Positions 7,087-8,364 of a DNA stretch of 8,364 nucleotides are shown one piece after another (position 1 is the stretch's first letter; each line of letters begins with the position of its first letter). The notes beneath the pieces are model-generated. The model had not been told where the DNA came from and did not search any database. It worked only from the letters and a program-made list of their open reading frames with translations. The translations under genes were made by a program, and so were the position numbers. This DNA comes from Porticoccaceae bacterium (GTDB taxonomy: Bacteria > Pseudomonadota > Gammaproteobacteria > Pseudomonadales > Porticoccaceae), in assembly GCA_028822945.1 (NCBI GenBank), contig JAPKCN010000076.1, positions 1-8,364 on the forward strand, given 5' to 3'.

Positions 7087-7689
7087 CTATTTCGCCATCT
7101 GGAAAGTGAACTTATAGAGCACCCCGGTTACCTCTTGAGGCACGCCGTCGATTACCCGTGGGTTATACTTTAGCTTGCTGGCGGCCTTTAAAGCAGCGCG
7201 CCCGAAGCCCCAACCCTCGGGATCTTCCTCTACCATAACTGGGTCTCTCACCCCACCCGTCGTGGTAATAATTACCTCGACCACAGCATAACCCTCTTTG
7301 CCGCGCGTCTGAGCCCGTCTCGGGTATTGCGGCTGAGGAACATATACCGGAATAAAATCGGTGTCGCGGGCAAAAGTGCCGGTAGAAACGCTAATCTTAC
7401 TGGCCATAGGCGCTGCTGCCATGTTAACCATATTCTCGGGCGCTTCAAACTCAACGTTGTCGTCTGGCACCTCCGGTGGGGGTTCAGGTTCGTCCGGTTT
7501 TTCAACCTCGGCGACCTTAACATTGGTGGTACGCTCACGCTCAACATGCAAGAAGTCGGCGATCTTAATTTGATCTTTGGTGTCCATCTCGCGGCTACCA
7601 GAATCAATCAAAGTATGCATCAACACAATGAGCGCAAACGTTACCATCAAGCCGAGCACTGAAGAGGTTGCCAATCTTAATATTGCCAT
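7087..7689 (-). CDS. tonB: TonB family energy-transducing protein
   Basis: Links the proton-driven ExbB/ExbD motor in the inner membrane to TonB-dependent receptors in the outer membrane. At 200 residues it is shorter than E. coli TonB (239) and close to the TonB2 class. It has a short cytoplasmic N-terminus, one membrane segment at about 9-28 (SVLGLMVTFALIVLMHTLI) containing one histidine (H25), a short proline/acid-rich linker (KPDEPEPPPEVPDD, 64-77), and a C-terminal TonB domain (about 115-200). That domain has PQPQYPRRAQTRGKEGYAVV (118-137), which matches the YPxxAxxxxxEGxVxV signature, and KYNPRVIDG (174-182). The linker is too short to form a long rigid rod, a feature of TonB2 proteins that often work with extra partners; the TPR protein immediately downstream fits this. 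The ATG is 9 nt after the exbD stop, consistent with one operon. Which receptor or substrate it serves cannot be told here. Confidence 0.95.
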   Translation of the reverse strand: MAILRLATSSVLGLMVTFALIVLMHTLIDSGSREMDTKDQIKIADFLHVERERTTNVKVAEVEKPDEPEPPPEVPDDNVEFEAPENMVNMAAAPMASKISVSTGTFARDTDFIPVYVPQPQYPRRAQTRGKEGYAVVEVIITTTGGVRDPVMVEEDPEGWGFGRAALKAASKLKYNPRVIDGVPQEVTGVLYKFTFQMAK

Positions 7690-7698
7690 ATTCTAAAC

Positions 7699-8103
7699 TC
7701 AATCGTTCTCTGTTGAGATCGCCACCGGTGATATACCGATATCGCGAGCGATGTCAGCGACCTTAGCAACCGACTCAATATTCGAATCATTATCGGCTTG
7801 GATAACCATGCCGCCCTTGGGATTGTCGTTGAACAGCCGCGTCAAGTTAAGCTTCAAACCAGTCCCCTCTACACGCTTTTTGTCGATCCAAAACTCATTA
7901 ACGCCGGTTACCGCGACAAGAATACCCACCTTTTTGTAGGGATCTGCCTTGTTGGCATCGACCTTGTTGATCTCAACACCCGGTAATTTAATAAAAGACG
8001 CGGTAACGATAAAGAATATAAGCATGATAAAAACCACGTCCAACATCGGCGTCAGATCGATCGCCTGACCCTGCTCCTGCGAGCTACTCGTTCTATTGCG
8101 CAT
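7699..8103 (-). CDS. exbD: ExbD/TolR-family proton-channel protein
   Basis: Inner-membrane stator subunit that works with ExbB to turn proton flow into TonB movement. The 134 residues fit the family. A short cytoplasmic N-terminus leads to one membrane helix (about 19-38), IDLTPMLDVVFIMLIFFIVT, in which D22 matches the essential proton-carrying aspartate (D25 in E. coli ExbD). The rest (about 45-134) is the periplasmic domain, with FWIDKKRVE, GGMVIQADNDSNIESVAKVADIARDIG and PVAIST as typical of ExbD/TolR. ExbD rather than TolR is chosen because tonB follows by 9 nt. The ATG at 8103 has a purine-rich GAGAGAG ribosome site just upstream on this strand, and the upstream exbB-like gene ends 39 nt before it. 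Confidence 0.95.
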   Translation of the reverse strand: MRNRTSSSQEQGQAIDLTPMLDVVFIMLIFFIVTASFIKLPGVEINKVDANKADPYKKVGILVAVTGVNEFWIDKKRVEGTGLKLNLTRLFNDNPKGGMVIQADNDSNIESVAKVADIARDIGISPVAISTEND

Positions 8104-8142
8104 AATTGTCTCTCTCGAGCGACCTGTAACCGAGGCCGGCCA

Positions 8143-8364
8143 TTAATGATCCATGGTTAGGTGATCTTCCAACAGGTGCTTCTCGCGCTCGGCATTTCGC
8201 TCGACATAGGTCAAACCGAAAACGCCGGAAAGCGCCGCTACCATTCCCGACATGGTCGGCACCGTCGCCTTGGAGACACCACCCGCCATTGCCTTGGCAT
8301 CGCCACCACCGGTAAACGCCATGACGTCAAACACCACAATCATGCCCGTCACCGTGCCGAGTAG
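8143..8364 (-). CDS. exbB: ExbB/TolQ/MotA-family proton-channel protein, C-terminal part (5' end outside window)
   Basis: Only the last 73 codons and the stop (8143-8145) are visible; the frame is open to the window edge, so the true start is beyond 8364. The fragment begins LLGTVTGMIVVFDVMAF, the conserved LGTVxGMI helix of ExbB/TolQ that lines the proton path. It continues through GGVSKATVPTMSGMVAALSG, the conserved second channel helix with its Thr residues, and ends in a charged cytoplasmic tail (ERNAEREKHLLEDHLTMDH). It is followed by exbD and tonB, giving the standard ExbB-ExbD-TonB order. The GTG at 8352 lies inside the conserved helix and is not a start. TonB2-type clusters often carry a second, longer ExbB-like gene (TtpC) upstream; that cannot be checked in this window. 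Confidence 0.93.
   Translation of the reverse strand, partial: LLGTVTGMIVVFDVMAFTGGGDAKAMAGGVSKATVPTMSGMVAALSGVFGLTYVERNAEREKHLLEDHLTMDH

Noticed and set aside
8134..8141. GGCCGGCC palindrome between the exbB-like gene and exbD.
   Set aside because: An eight-base palindrome without a T run or conserved context is too little to call a regulatory site.

Overview
The window looks like chromosomal DNA of a marine-type gammaproteobacterium, possibly of the Cellvibrionales/Halieaceae kind. That placement is an inference. It rests on three things: the paired argE-argA genes, a short TonB with ExbB/ExbD and a TPR partner as in Vibrio/Shewanella TonB2 systems, and a PilB/GspE-type ATPase gene next to the arginine genes. 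There are no transposases, CRISPR arrays, tRNAs, rRNAs or phage genes.

Layout. (1) Bases 1-1227, + strand: the 3' part of a TrpB2-type tryptophan synthase beta chain; its frame is open through base 1, so its true start lies outside the window. (2) About 1246-2932, - strand: a stretch with no intact gene. It is a full-length but badly decayed GspE/PilB-family secretion ATPase gene. Its homology can be followed from the N-terminal domain to the C-terminal residues by switching frame about six or seven times and passing six stop codons, one of them inside the Walker A motif. (3) 3046-5491, + strand: argE and argA, 7 bp apart, encoding acetylornithine deacetylase and N-acetylglutamate synthase, the fifth and first steps of the linear arginine pathway. 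(4) 5641-5670: a strong hairpin between convergent genes that can terminate both strands. (5) 5709-8364, - strand: an operon read as exbB-like (cut by the window edge), exbD, tonB and a periplasmic TPR protein, with gaps of 39, 9 and 10 nt. It should form an inner-membrane energy-transducing complex that drives TonB-dependent outer-membrane receptors.

The coding content is mostly housekeeping and transport. I see no evidence for an undescribed multi-gene system. The most informative observation is the GspE-like pseudogene: every neighbour is intact, so the damage looks like real gene decay rather than poor sequence. It suggests recent loss of the function that this ATPase served.
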